Origin: Streptomyces sp. ISL-12
GTDB taxonomy: Bacteria; Actinomycetota; Actinomycetes; Streptomycetales; Streptomycetaceae
DNA length: 35,477 nucleotides
Assembly (NCBI RefSeq): GCF_018614415.1
Contig: NZ_JAGGOO010000038.1
Location: 1 to 35,477, forward strand
Direction: 5' to 3'
A model generated the notes under the pieces. The model did not search any database, was not told the DNA's origin, and was given only the letters and a program-made list of their open reading frames with translations. This document shows positions 19,101-25,845 of the stretch, one piece after another; within the stretch, counting starts at the first letter, position 1; each line of letters opens with the position of its first letter. A program made the position numbers and the translations under genes.

Positions 19101-19694
19101 GTGGGCGCCGGCGAGACAGCATTTGGCATCTTCATGGCCAACTTCGGCCTGCTCGAAGGTGTGGCAGGCGGAGCCGTCTGCGTAACTGGTATCGGATGCG
19201 TCGCCGGAGCACCAGCTGTAGCGATGGGAACCGGCCTTGTTGTCGGCGGCGGGTACGCTGCAGCAGACGGTATTGGCCGTATAAGTAAGGGCCTCGGCAC
19301 AGCGCTGCGGGAAGCCGAGGGAACTGCAACCGGGAGCACGGGATCTTCTTCACAGGTTGCTTACGGGGGAACCGACCTCAGTCAATCCGTACAATTGCAA
19401 CGCCTGATCGACGCAAACAAAAAAAACAACTACGCAGCTGGCCGTCTGGAGGACGGTACGATTCTAGTTGGAAGATCAAGCAAGGCAGAACATGCAGAAG
19501 AGTCTGTGATACGACAGGCCGACGGGCAGAAGATCGTCGACCTATATAGTGAACTAGAGCCATGCGCCAACAAGTGTGCAGGAAAGACAGAAAATATGAA
19601 TGTTACGTACAGTTGGCGCTGGAATGGTGTCGATCGGGCACAGTCAAAGGACGCAATGAAGAAGGCGATCAACGAACTATTCAGTTCTCCGTGA
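13119..19694 (+). CDS. Secreted RHS-repeat polymorphic toxin with deaminase-like C-terminal domain
   Basis: A 2191-aa protein. ATG 13119 follows a GGATGGAG-type ribosome site and gives a signal peptide (MRPMPLFRRRPS, hydrophobic FALLPGLLSPVTALA). A SpvB/TcdB-like N-terminal part (TFTWNYPLKTPP, DLAISYDSGSVDGRT) precedes many YDxxGR-type RHS repeats. The shell closes with AREYDPATAQFISVDP and NGYSYAGNAPATTSDPTGL near residue 1897. The remaining ~295 residues are variable: a Gly/Ser linker, a hydrophobic pre-toxin segment (19080-19270), and a tip with NYAAGRLEDGTILVGRSS, HAEE (H2125) and SELEPCANKC (C2149, C2153). That zinc-binding pattern matches deaminase-fold toxins, most like the XOO_2897 type, acting on nucleic acid or nucleotides. 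DNA of the tip is AT-richer than the shell, as expected for an exchanged module. Confidence 0.85.
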   Translation: MRPMPLFRRRPSALHRGRWPGRIATAAAFALLPGLLSPVTALAQDAQPLGRPDAPKQVSAKTVPLKPKKTATSLKIARQEAADQKAAARAVRDQDTAVTWPAAASTTLTLPATGEATAKAGTLPLSLAAPTGAAARTEKQPARSVKVKVLGRKETKNLGVKGLVLAVTGPRGGGAAELGIDYSAVAQAYGGDWAGRLTALRLPDCALTDPGTAACRTTTPVATVNDRGTRTLRAQLAFTPAPATKTTTAAAATAEGQTVLLALAATAQSGGGDYKATALSASSTWQAGGSSGTFTWNYPLKTPPAAAGPAPDLAISYDSGSVDGRTANTNNQGSQVGEGFDLTSSYIERKYGSCDDDGQDDKYDLCWKYDNASLVLNGKATELVKDDTTGIWHLKDDDASVVTHSTGADNGDEGDTGSDGKGEYWTVVTGNGTKYVFGLNKLDGAGSERTNSVWSVPVYGDDSGEPGYSSGSTLDDRAKTQAWRWNLDYVEDTNDNAMSYWYTAETNNYDTLGDDSTGTAYTRGGYLTKILYGQRAGSLFTATPAASDKVTFSYAERCTREGTDCDELTESTSPRWPDVPFDAICKDGDKCTGNAGPTFFTRKRLTGITTYAWNAALSTGADFEAVDSWDLTQTYADPGESGDSADQSLELQSIQHTGEHGTALSMEPVTFTYEFLTNRVDGATDDILPLAKPRLTGITSETGGKTAVTYAAAQCVAGQTMPRPDQNTTTCYPVYWRPNGGDVDPTLDWFQKYPVTAVNTTDETGASGTITDTYQYAGGGAWHYNDDPMTPEKERTWSLWRGFEKVTHLTGPADGTQSKTVTVYMRGMNGDRLLKDDGKTLDPDARRTAQSTGVKAAALTDSDQYAGFTRETVTYNGTDEVTGTINDPWSRKTATQHKSYADTEAYYVRSNAAHTRTRVTSGSTATDRTRSTATTYDDYGMPETVQDSGDDAVSGDETCTRTWYARNPETGLTSLVSRTRTTAKPCATADSSLDLPADSTTAGDVISDAATTYDAATAWTADQTPTHGLPRWSGRATGYTSTGQPTWQKASTTTYDTLGRPLVVADTNDTQVSATVYTPADTGPLTATAVADAKSYTTKSVIDFATGAALKVTDPNNKITESTYDSLGRVTQTWLANRLRIAGAAPNYKYEYHLSKDAASWVATSTLTPTASGYNTTYTIYDSLLRARETQVPSPSGGRIVTLTQYDTRGLADSVLSDIWDAANAPSGTPATVEGGQAPMQVDTTYDGAARATTVETKIKGVHHSTTTTTYQGDRVLQSAPDGGQATATLTNTLGQTTETREYASPEPTGSYNHTRYTYAPAGQQKTITAHDNSTWSYTYDLYGRQTSTTDPDKGTVQTHYNTLDQVDWTQDAENRKLLYAYDTLGRKTDLWQSNNTDANKLAHWDYDQVAKGQQDTATRYVGGATGQTYVQKTTKFDGLYNATASQLTLPADDPLVTAGVPQTLKFEANYNAANLLSGIGDPAVAGLPLEGITPAYDNLGNPKTVTGTSGYLLGTAYSELGDPTTLTVGMDSTSSARKAYLNYAYETGTRRLTRSYVTDDTHGYMPQDLHITQDLAGNVTSLSDVATLGGTGQADNQCFTYDGYGRMTQAWTPKTADCSTTGRTTANLGGAAPYWTTYTYTDAGQRDTETQNTTTGTQTTDYTYGTATGQPHPLTSTTGPEAATYTYDKTGNTTHRPGTSTTQTLTWNTEDRLVGLTEGTKQTNYLYDADGNLLIRRATGDGDTILYLGDTEVRLTVKGTTKTLTGTRYYTAGAQTIAVRTATAGTTGTKLSFLASDPHGTASLALDATTWAITKRYTTPFGAARGATTGVWPDDKRFLGKTEDTTTGLTHLGAREYDPATAQFISVDPVLAVDAPQSLNGYSYAGNAPATTSDPTGLCADLDCPTRNCAYCLNSTPTDPNPKAINDRPGSGSTPNNYFPGQSPYSGASTVGTANGNQATTGGGDGGGFTGWLKGAADTFVNYGSAMLQPDIVVGAGETAFGIFMANFGLLEGVAGGAVCVTGIGCVAGAPAVAMGTGLVVGGGYAAADGIGRISKGLGTALREAEGTATGSTGSSSQVAYGGTDLSQSVQLQRLIDANKKNNYAAGRLEDGTILVGRSSKAEHAEESVIRQADGQKIVDLYSELEPCANKCAGKTENMNVTYSWRWNGVDRAQSKDAMKKAINELFSSP

Positions 19695-19730
19695 TGTGTA
19701 GGCGTCCGGATACTACGGTTCTAGGATGAC

Positions 19731-19764
19731 GGGTGGGTGATTAGTGTACGCTAGTCACCCACCC
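19731..19764 (+). terminator. Hairpin between toxin and immunity genes
   Basis: GGGTGGGTGATTAG (19731-19744) pairs with CTAGTCACCCACCC (19751-19764) around a 6-nt loop; 13 pairs are Watson-Crick and one is G-T. It starts 36 bases after the RHS stop and ends 22 bases before the immunity ATG. It would reduce read-through from the toxin gene, or act as a regulatory fold in the immunity leader. Confidence 0.6.
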
Positions 19765-19786
19765 CCTCCCGAGAGATGAGTTCGTC

Positions 19787-20257
19787 ATGTCAAGCAATGA
19801 CTTCGAATTGCATGCAATGACCTTGCAAGATAAATCACTTCGCAAAATATACTCCATTTCAACTGAGTCGGTTGGTGAGATTTTTCGGCCACTACAGGCA
19901 CTGGAGTACACGCGAATTAATGGGCGTTCGTTTATTCATTTTGGTTTCACAGGGGCCTCGGGTAGACTGCTAGTCGACGCCGAGAATGGGAAAGTAATGG
20001 AGACGCATGGAGAATCCGGCATTTCGTTCGTCAATTCCTCCCTCGCCGAGTATGCGGATTGCCTCTCCTTCTTCTCCTCCCTGTTGTCCGAGTTTGAATC
20101 CGAGGAAGGTGTCGAGTCCGACGAAAATGAGGATGAAGATGAACGGCTGGCCCGGAAACTGGAAGAAGAGATTCGGAGAATTGACGCGCAGGCCTACCAG
20201 GAGAATACTTACTGGTATGAGATTAGGTGGGGGGTTTCACTTGGGGATTTCACGTAG
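19787..20257 (+). CDS. SUKH-like immunity protein for the RHS deaminase toxin
   Basis: A 156-aa acidic protein directly behind the toxin tip. The segment GEIFRPLQALEYTRINGRSF, then FGFTGASGRLLVDAENGKV and FVNSSLAEYADCLSFFSSLL follows the SUKH-4-like pattern: a Gly-rich strand with VDxxxGxV, then VNSSLxxF and a long helix. A very acidic tail (ESDENEDEDE) follows. SUKH proteins are known immunity factors for toxins with nuclease and deaminase tips. Position, short gap and shared low GC point to the cognate immunity gene, which would bind and block the deaminase domain in the cytoplasm. The exact SUKH subfamily is uncertain. Confidence 0.7.
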   Translation: MSSNDFELHAMTLQDKSLRKIYSISTESVGEIFRPLQALEYTRINGRSFIHFGFTGASGRLLVDAENGKVMETHGESGISFVNSSLAEYADCLSFFSSLLSEFESEEGVESDENEDEDERLARKLEEEIRRIDAQAYQENTYWYEIRWGVSLGDFT

Positions 20258-20499
20258 GTTATCATCTGAGTAGTGCGAGCTCGATGGCGGCGCTTAGCGA
20301 GGCGCACCCTATGCGGCGGCGGCCATTGTGGCCATATCTGGCGCACGAGCCCTCTTCCTGTTTCGCAGAACGTACGCACGCCCGAGTATCACTCAGAGAG
20401 AGCAGAATTCCAACTGCTGAGCAATTGCTACAGCACGCTGCCGGGGTGGGGCGTAATATTTTGGGCAACCATATCGGATGACATTTGCAGTTTCATTGA

Positions 20500-20794
20500 G
20501 TCTGCCCAAGCGTCACCCAGCTCTTCGACCTCATCGCCAGCAACTGGACCCGGATCATGACCGAGCAACGCCCCTCCGCCTGGGCCTGGAACGCGCACAC
20601 CCGGGCCGTCGCCCGCCGCGCTGGCCGCACTCCAGCCCGGCCGAGGACACCGCACTCCTCCATGACGACCTCTGCCTGAGCATCGACCGCATCGCCACCA
20701 TCACCGGCACCGACCCCGCCCGGGTCACCGCGCTCCTGGCCGCCGCCCGCCGCAGCCCCGAGCCAGCCCGCCCGCCCGCATCCTGCGCCGCCTG
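20500..20794 (+). pseudogene. Remnant of a sigma-70-like regulator gene
   Basis: The first half, SVTQLFDLIASNWTRIMTEQ followed by AWNAHTRAVARRAGRT, reads in one frame and follows a TGA at its 5' side. The second half, AEDTALLHDDLCLSIDRI followed by GTDPARVTALLAAARR, reads in another and matches a sigma region 4 helix-turn-helix pattern. A frameshift near 20640 and a missing 5' part make it a pseudogene. Its type resembles the sigma-like half of the 3315-4211 protein, without being a close copy. Confidence 0.45.
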
Positions 20795-21147
20795 ACCGAC
20801 CGCAGACCGAATCGCCTGCTGCGCAGGCTCCGGCCGGTGCGGGCCGGTGCGATCAGGAGGCAGCAGCGGCAGTCGTACGGGCTACGTTCGCTCACCTTCC
20901 AGGTGCTCCCCGTGCCGGAGCCGCCAGTCGCTTGCCGATCCTTCCCTACAGCCGGCTGGACCGCAGGCAGGCGGACACAACCGATGCTCCCCTCCGGCGC
21001 GGCCGATCCAACACGGCTCACTTCGAGGATCCGCTCCCGCCGGACAGTGACAGGCGCGTAGGGTCGAGGTGTGATCTTTCGGACACGGTGAGTGCCCATC
21101 GGCCCCGTGGCCGGGCTGTATCTGTCCCCTTCGCAGAGAGAAGATCC
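20795..21147. other. Intergenic region upstream of aroA
   Basis: About 350 bases of high-GC sequence. I see no supported gene; frames on both strands lack recognisable domains. It should contain the aroA promoter, for which I see no clear boxes. Confidence 0.35.
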
Positions 21148-22467
21148 ATGACTCCCGAGACTCCTGACGCTACCGGGCTCGATGCTGTTTCCAGCCTCCA
21201 GGTGACCGGGGCCGGCCCGGCCCGCGGCTCGCTGCGGGTGCCCGGCGACAAGAGCATCTCCCACCGGGCGGCTCTCCTGGCAGCGATCGCGCACGGCCCG
21301 ACCGCGATCTCCGGCCTGTCCCGGGGGCAGGACGTGACGCACACGCTGCGGGCCATCGAGCGGTTCGGAGTGACCGTCACCGACGCCGGTGAGGGCCGGG
21401 CGCAGGTGGAGGGGCCGATTCGGCATGAGCCGGACGAGGTCCTGGACCACGGCAACGCGGGCACCGGTATCCGGCTCACCGCCGGAGTCTGTGCCGGGAT
21501 CGACGGCATCTCAGTCCTCACCGGGGACCGCTACCTGCGCCGGCGGCCGATGGACCGGATCGCCGAGCCACTGCGCGCCATGGGCGCGACGGTCGACGGA
21601 CGCGAAGGCGGCCGGCTGGCCCCGCTCGTGATCCGCGGCGGTGGCCTGACCGGCATCACCTACGCTCCGCCGGTGGCGTCGGCTCAGGTCAAGAGCGCTG
21701 TGCTGCTGGCCGGCCTGTCCGCCACGGGGCCGACGACGGTGGAGGAGATCCATCCGACGCGGCGGCACACCGAGGAGATGCTGCTGGAGTTCGGGGGCCG
21801 GGTGCGGGTCGACGGGAACCGGGTGACCCTCGAGCCGGGCGAGCTGACGGGCACGGACATCGCTGTGCCCGGAGACCCGTCGCAGGCGGCGTTCTGGGCG
21901 GTGGCCGCGCTGCTCGCCGACCAGGGCGAGGTGACCGTGGACAACCTCTACCCCGGCTTCGGGCGCAGCGACTTCGTGGGCGTGCTGGAGCGGATGGGCG
22001 CCGACATCGACTTCGACCTGGCCACGGGAACGCTGGTGGTGCGCGCGTCGCGGCTGCGGGCGGTCGAGCTCACCGCCGAGGACATTCCGGGGATCGTGGA
22101 CGAGGTGCCGGTGCTGGCGATGGCGGCCGCCGTCGCCGACGGCATGACCGTGATCTCCGGAGCGCAGGACCTGCGGGCGAAGGAGTCGGACCGGATCGCC
22201 TCCACCGCGGCGATGCTGCGGGCGTTCGGAGTGCGGGTGACCGAGACCGAGGACGGCATGGTCATCGAGGGCACCGCCCGGCTGCGCGCGGGCCGCGTCG
22301 ACAGCCACGGTGACCACCGGATCGCGATGACGGCCGCCGTCGCCGGGGCGTGCGCGGCCGAGGGGATCACCGTCATCGACGGCTGGGAGTCGGTGGCGAC
22401 CAGCTACCCGGGCTTCGCCGCCGACCTGGTGCGCCTGACCGGGACGGCCGCCGCCCCAGCCGCGTGA
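21148..22467 (+). CDS. aroA: EPSP synthase (3-phosphoshikimate 1-carboxyvinyltransferase)
   Basis: A 439-aa cytoplasmic enzyme that transfers the enolpyruvyl group of PEP to shikimate-3-phosphate in the shikimate pathway. ATG 21148 has an AGAGAGAAG ribosome site. Motifs: VPGDKSISHRAALLAA (K35, S36, R40), HGNAGTGIRLTAG (102-113), RRRPMDRIAEPLRAMGA with the RPM signature seen in class II enzymes, PGDPSQAAFW, the catalytic Asp in GIVDEVPVLAMAAA, AKESDRIAS and HGDHRIAM. As I remember it, the housekeeping Streptomyces enzyme has PGSKSxTNRALVLAALA instead, so this looks like a divergent second copy. It is intact, although the genes it converges on are broken. Possible roles are supply of a precursor or resistance to an EPSPS inhibitor (inference). 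Confidence 0.88.
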   Translation: MTPETPDATGLDAVSSLQVTGAGPARGSLRVPGDKSISHRAALLAAIAHGPTAISGLSRGQDVTHTLRAIERFGVTVTDAGEGRAQVEGPIRHEPDEVLDHGNAGTGIRLTAGVCAGIDGISVLTGDRYLRRRPMDRIAEPLRAMGATVDGREGGRLAPLVIRGGGLTGITYAPPVASAQVKSAVLLAGLSATGPTTVEEIHPTRRHTEEMLLEFGGRVRVDGNRVTLEPGELTGTDIAVPGDPSQAAFWAVAALLADQGEVTVDNLYPGFGRSDFVGVLERMGADIDFDLATGTLVVRASRLRAVELTAEDIPGIVDEVPVLAMAAAVADGMTVISGAQDLRAKESDRIASTAAMLRAFGVRVTETEDGMVIEGTARLRAGRVDSHGDHRIAMTAAVAGACAAEGITVIDGWESVATSYPGFAADLVRLTGTAAAPAA

Positions 22468-22474
22468 GACACAC

Positions 22475-22518
22475 CGCCGGAAGTCCCGCCACCTCCAGGA
22501 GGGGCGGGACTTCCGGCG
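22475..22518. terminator. Bidirectional hairpin terminator between aroA and the sulfotransferase gene
   Basis: A perfect 16-bp stem (22475-22490 with 22503-22518) and a 12-nt loop sit between two convergent genes: 8 bases after the aroA stop and 9 bases before the sulfotransferase stop. It suits termination in both directions. Confidence 0.8.
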
Positions 22519-22527
22519 CGGGCGGGG

Positions 22528-23204
22528 CTACCAGCTGTAGCCGTGGTGGGTGAACTCCGGGGCGTAGGCCTCCTCGACGGCCCGGCGCGCGGCGGGGCTG
22601 AGGAGGTGGCGGTAGTGGCTTCCGGGCGGCCGGAACTGGGTCTTAGCGCGGGGCAGTGTGAGCGGGGGAAGGCCCACCCGGGAGCACAGCGCGTCCAGGC
22701 CCGCCTGGAGGTGTTCGTGGCGGATGACGACGTCGACCAGGACCGAGCCCGCCGCGTCGGTGTAGAGGGGCCAGTTGAGCGCGTCGCGGAACTCGCCGGA
22801 GCCGATGAACGCCTCCAGGCCGATACGGGGCGCGCTGCGGTGGCGGTGGAAGTAGAGGGAGACGACCTTCTCGTAGGGGCTGCGTTCCAGGCACACGGTC
22901 ACGTACCGGTCCCAGGTGCCGGCCCCGAGCGTGGTGCGGATCTCGTGGGCGGGCATGTGGTTGTAGTAGCGCACGCCCGGCCCTCGCCCGGGCGGTACCG
23001 GCTCGGGGCCGGGGGTATGGCCGGGGAGCAGGTGGTGCTGCGGGGGCCGGCCGCCTTCGGCCGCCCTGAGGGCTTCGTCGCGCGGTGACATCGAGGTGAT
23101 GACGTCCCGCTCGCCGGCGTGGCGGGACAGGGCGATCTCCACCGAAGTGCCCGCGGTCTTCCGGGTGCGGACGAAGATCAGTCCGGCGTCGTGCAGGACA
23201 GCAT
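22528..23204 (-). pseudogene. P-loop sulfotransferase with an N-terminal frameshift
   Basis: The long frame reads from a GTG inside the PAPS-binding loop, which cannot be the true start. Upstream in frame are LIFVRTRKTAGTS and VEIALSRHAGE, the 5'-phosphosulfate loop of sulfotransferases. The only well-placed start, ATG 23204 with a GGGAG ribosome site, is in another frame and stops after MLSCTTPD, so one base is in excess or missing near 23180. A 3'-phosphate motif appears as CLERSPYEKVVSLYFHRHRS, and the C-terminus includes HYRHLLSPAARRAV. The family sulfonates small molecules or carbohydrates using PAPS. It is the last gene of the minus-strand series. Without the frameshift it would be about 225 aa. 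Confidence 0.65.
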
Positions 23205-23230
23205 GAGCGGTATCTCCCTCTTGCCGTTGG

Positions 23231-24331
23231 TCACAGTTCCGGGGGCAGGTGGCCGTCGCCCGGCACGGCGGCCGTGGCCAGGGCCCGCTGGTAGGGGGCG
23301 GGGGCGAGGCCGGGAGCGCTGCGGGCGGGGAGCATCGGGTCGATCAGCAACTGGCGTCCCATCAGGACCAGGTCGCAGGAGCCGTCGTCCAGCAGGCCGC
23401 GGGCCTGTTCCAGGGTGGTGATCTTGCCGACAGCCGCGGTGGGCACGCCCGTGCGGCGGCGGACCACGGCCGCGTAGGGGGCCTGCCAGCAGGGTCCGGT
23501 GGGGCGGGTCTCGGGGCGGGCGATCCCGCCGGAGGTGCAGTCGATCAGGTCGGCGCCGTCCGCGGCGAGCAGCGGCACGAGCCGCAGCGTGTCCTCAAGA
23601 CGCCAGCCGCCGGGCTGGAAGTCCCGGCACGACAGACGCACGAGGAGGGGGAGGGCGTCGGGCAGGGCGGTGCGCACCGCGCGTACGGTCTGGCGCAGCA
23701 TGCGGGCCCGGCCCGTGAAGTCGCCGCCGTAGGTGTCCTCGCGCCGGTTGGCGATGGGGGAGAGGAAGGAGTGCAGGAGCCGGCCGTGCCCGGCGTGGAG
23801 TTCCACGGCGCGGAATCCGGCGGCAACTGCCCGGGCGGCGGCCTGGGCGAACTGGCGGATGGTCTCCTAGATCTGCTGCGGTGTCATCGGGGCGGGGGTG
23901 CGGTAGCCGGCGGCGAAGGCGAGCGGGGAGGGAGCATGGCAGGTCCAGCCGCCGTCGGTCTCGGTGAGCGGGACGTCGGCCCGCGCGCCCCAGGGCCGGG
24001 TGCGCGAGGCCTTGCGGCCGGCGTGGGAGAGCTGGAGTGCGGGCACGGCGCCTTGGGCGGCGATCACTTCTGCGAGCCCGGCGAGCGCCGTGGCCTGGTC
24101 GTCGTTCCACAGCCCCAGATCGTCCGGGGTGGCCAGCCCTTCGGGGGCGACGGCGGTGGCCTCGACGACGACCAGGCCCATGCCGATGGAGCGGGTCTGG
24201 TAGTGCGGCAGGTGCCAGCGCGGATCGGGCAGGCTGCCCGGAGCGGCCTGGTAGGTGCTCATCGCCGGCAGGCCGAGCCGGTTGCGCAGCTCGACGTCGC
24301 GCAGCCTCAGCGGCGTGAACGGCCAGTCCAT
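23231..24331 (-). pseudogene. Old-yellow-enzyme type flavin oxidoreductase interrupted by TAG
   Basis: NADH:flavin oxidoreductase (OYE/YqjM-like TIM barrel, FMN) that reduces activated C=C bonds. The N-terminal part reads MDWPFTPLRLRDVELRNRL, then QLSHAGRKAS, and ends at APMTPQQI. An in-frame TAG (23867-23869) follows, and the same frame continues with ETIRQFAQAAARAVAAGF, RAVELHAGHGRLLHSFLSP, NRREDTYGGDF and the phosphate-binding LVLMGRQLLIDP. Apart from this single codon all expected parts are present (366 codon positions). It overlaps the aminotransferase stop by 25 bp. A simple nonsense mutation or a base-calling error explains it; the active-site acid/base region is otherwise normal. Confidence 0.75.
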
Positions 24332-25620
24332 GACGGTGTCCCCTCTGTCGTCGGTGTGTCAGGTTCCGGCCGCGCGGCCAGATGTTCGGCGGCCACGGCC
24401 AGCGCATGGTCGTAGGGGTCCGGGTCGCCGTCGGGCAGCGGCTCGTAGGCGTCCCGGGTATCGAGCTCCACCAGGCGGTCCAGGAGCCGGGCCGTGCCGG
24501 GGAAGGAGCCGGCCTCCGGGAGCGGGATGCGCCAGCCCATCGCGGCGGCGATACGGGGGTCGGTGAACAGCGGTGTCTCGTGCAGGGGCCGGGACGGCAG
24601 CCCCGCGCGGACACCGGCGCCGCGCAGCGCCGCCATCACCGCCTCGGGGGAGTGGGTGGCGGGCGTACGCCAGTGCCACTTGTACAGAGCGCCCGCCGTG
24701 CGGCCGGCGGGCTGCGGCAGCGGTGCCAGCGCGGGCAGGTGCCGGGCGAGCAGCTCCTCGACGGCCGTCTGCCGTTCGTTCTTGGTCGCCAGGGTGTGCG
24801 GCAGTCGCCGCAGGTGGTCCGCGACGAGGACGGCCGCAGCCGGGCTGGCCCGCCGGGTGTGCCCGGCGCCCGTCCGGGCCAGGGCCCGCAGCCGTTCGTC
24901 GCGCACCCGGGCCAGGGCCCGGTGCTTGGGCTGGGACAGGACCAGCGCCCGCTCCCAGACGTCGCGGTGCCCGGTCGCCAGCAGCCCGGCCTTCCCGCCG
25001 GAGGCCATCTTCCAGGTGCCGCACGACCAGACCGTCACATCTCCCGCACAGCCCACCGGCCGGTCCCGCCAGGCCAGTCCATGGGCGTGGGAGCAGTCCG
25101 CCACCAGGGCCAGCTGATGCCGAGCGCAGAAACGGCGCACCGCGTCCAACGGCACGGGACGGCCCCAGGTGTGCGTGATGGTCAGCGCCGCCGTGCGCGG
25201 CGTCAGGCGGGCGGCGGCGTCGGCGAGCGATCCCGCCGGTCACGGGGTCGCTGTCGCACAGCACCGGCACCAGGCCGTGGGGAGCATCGCCGTCACCGTC
25301 GACCGGAAGGAGTGCGACGCGACGAGGACGTCGCTGCCCGCATCCAGCCCCAGCGCGGCGTACGCCGTCTCCAGCGCGGCGGTGCCCGAGTCGCACAGCA
25401 TCACCAGCCGTCCCGGCGCCAGGACGTCCGCGGCCAGCTCCTCACAGGCGTCGATCAGCGGGTGACCGGGTCCGGCCGCCGCCATGTCGCCCTCCTCCAG
25501 CAGCAGCCGGACCGTCTCCGCGGCCTGCTGCGACCACCACGGCCACAGCAGCGCCTCGTCCTCCGCGAGCGCGGTCATCCTGGGGGTGCCGGGTGATGCC
25601 GGTGCCGTCGTCATCGCCAT
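24307..25620 (-). pseudogene. DegT/DnrJ/EryC1/StrS-type aminotransferase with two compensating frameshifts
   Basis: PLP-dependent aminotransferase of the sugar/secondary-metabolite class. The start ATG 25620 (GGAGA ribosome site) opens a frame with DSGTAALETAYAALGLDAGS and VLVASHSFRSTV. It leaves the conserved sequence near 25280, meets TGA at 25240-25242, and is restored from about 25230 on as SLADAAARLTPRTAALTITH. The stretch between reads properly only one frame over (LVPVLCDSDPVT). Downstream are the PLP-phosphate/ring motif LVADCSHAHG and the Schiff-base Lys in WSCGTWKMASGGKAG. Two opposite indels within about 50 bp therefore break an otherwise complete gene of about 437 codons. Its 3' end overlaps the oxidoreductase, so the two were co-expressed. 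Confidence 0.72.
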
Positions 25621-25845
25621 GGGCTTCTCGTCTCCTGCTCGGGCCATGCCGCCGGCCCCGGCGTGGCCCGCAGCAGCGGCCAGCTCCGCGACGCCGCGAC
25701 CACCGCCCGCCACCGCTCGCCGACCGGACCCTCCACCACCTCCCGCACCGACGGCGCACGAGCGGGGCCCTGCTGCGGGGGCCTGTCCGGGGCCACAGCT
25801 ATGTGCGCTGCCGAGCAGCAGTACGCGGAGCGGACGGTGCTGCCG

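Noticed and set aside
23867..23869. TAG read as a sense codon (recoding), since TAG also interrupts the remnants at 2197 and in the second IS copy
   Set aside because: The interrupted genes also carry frameshifts or belong to decayed elements, and no recoding signal or suppressor tRNA is visible. Mutation or sequencing error is simpler.
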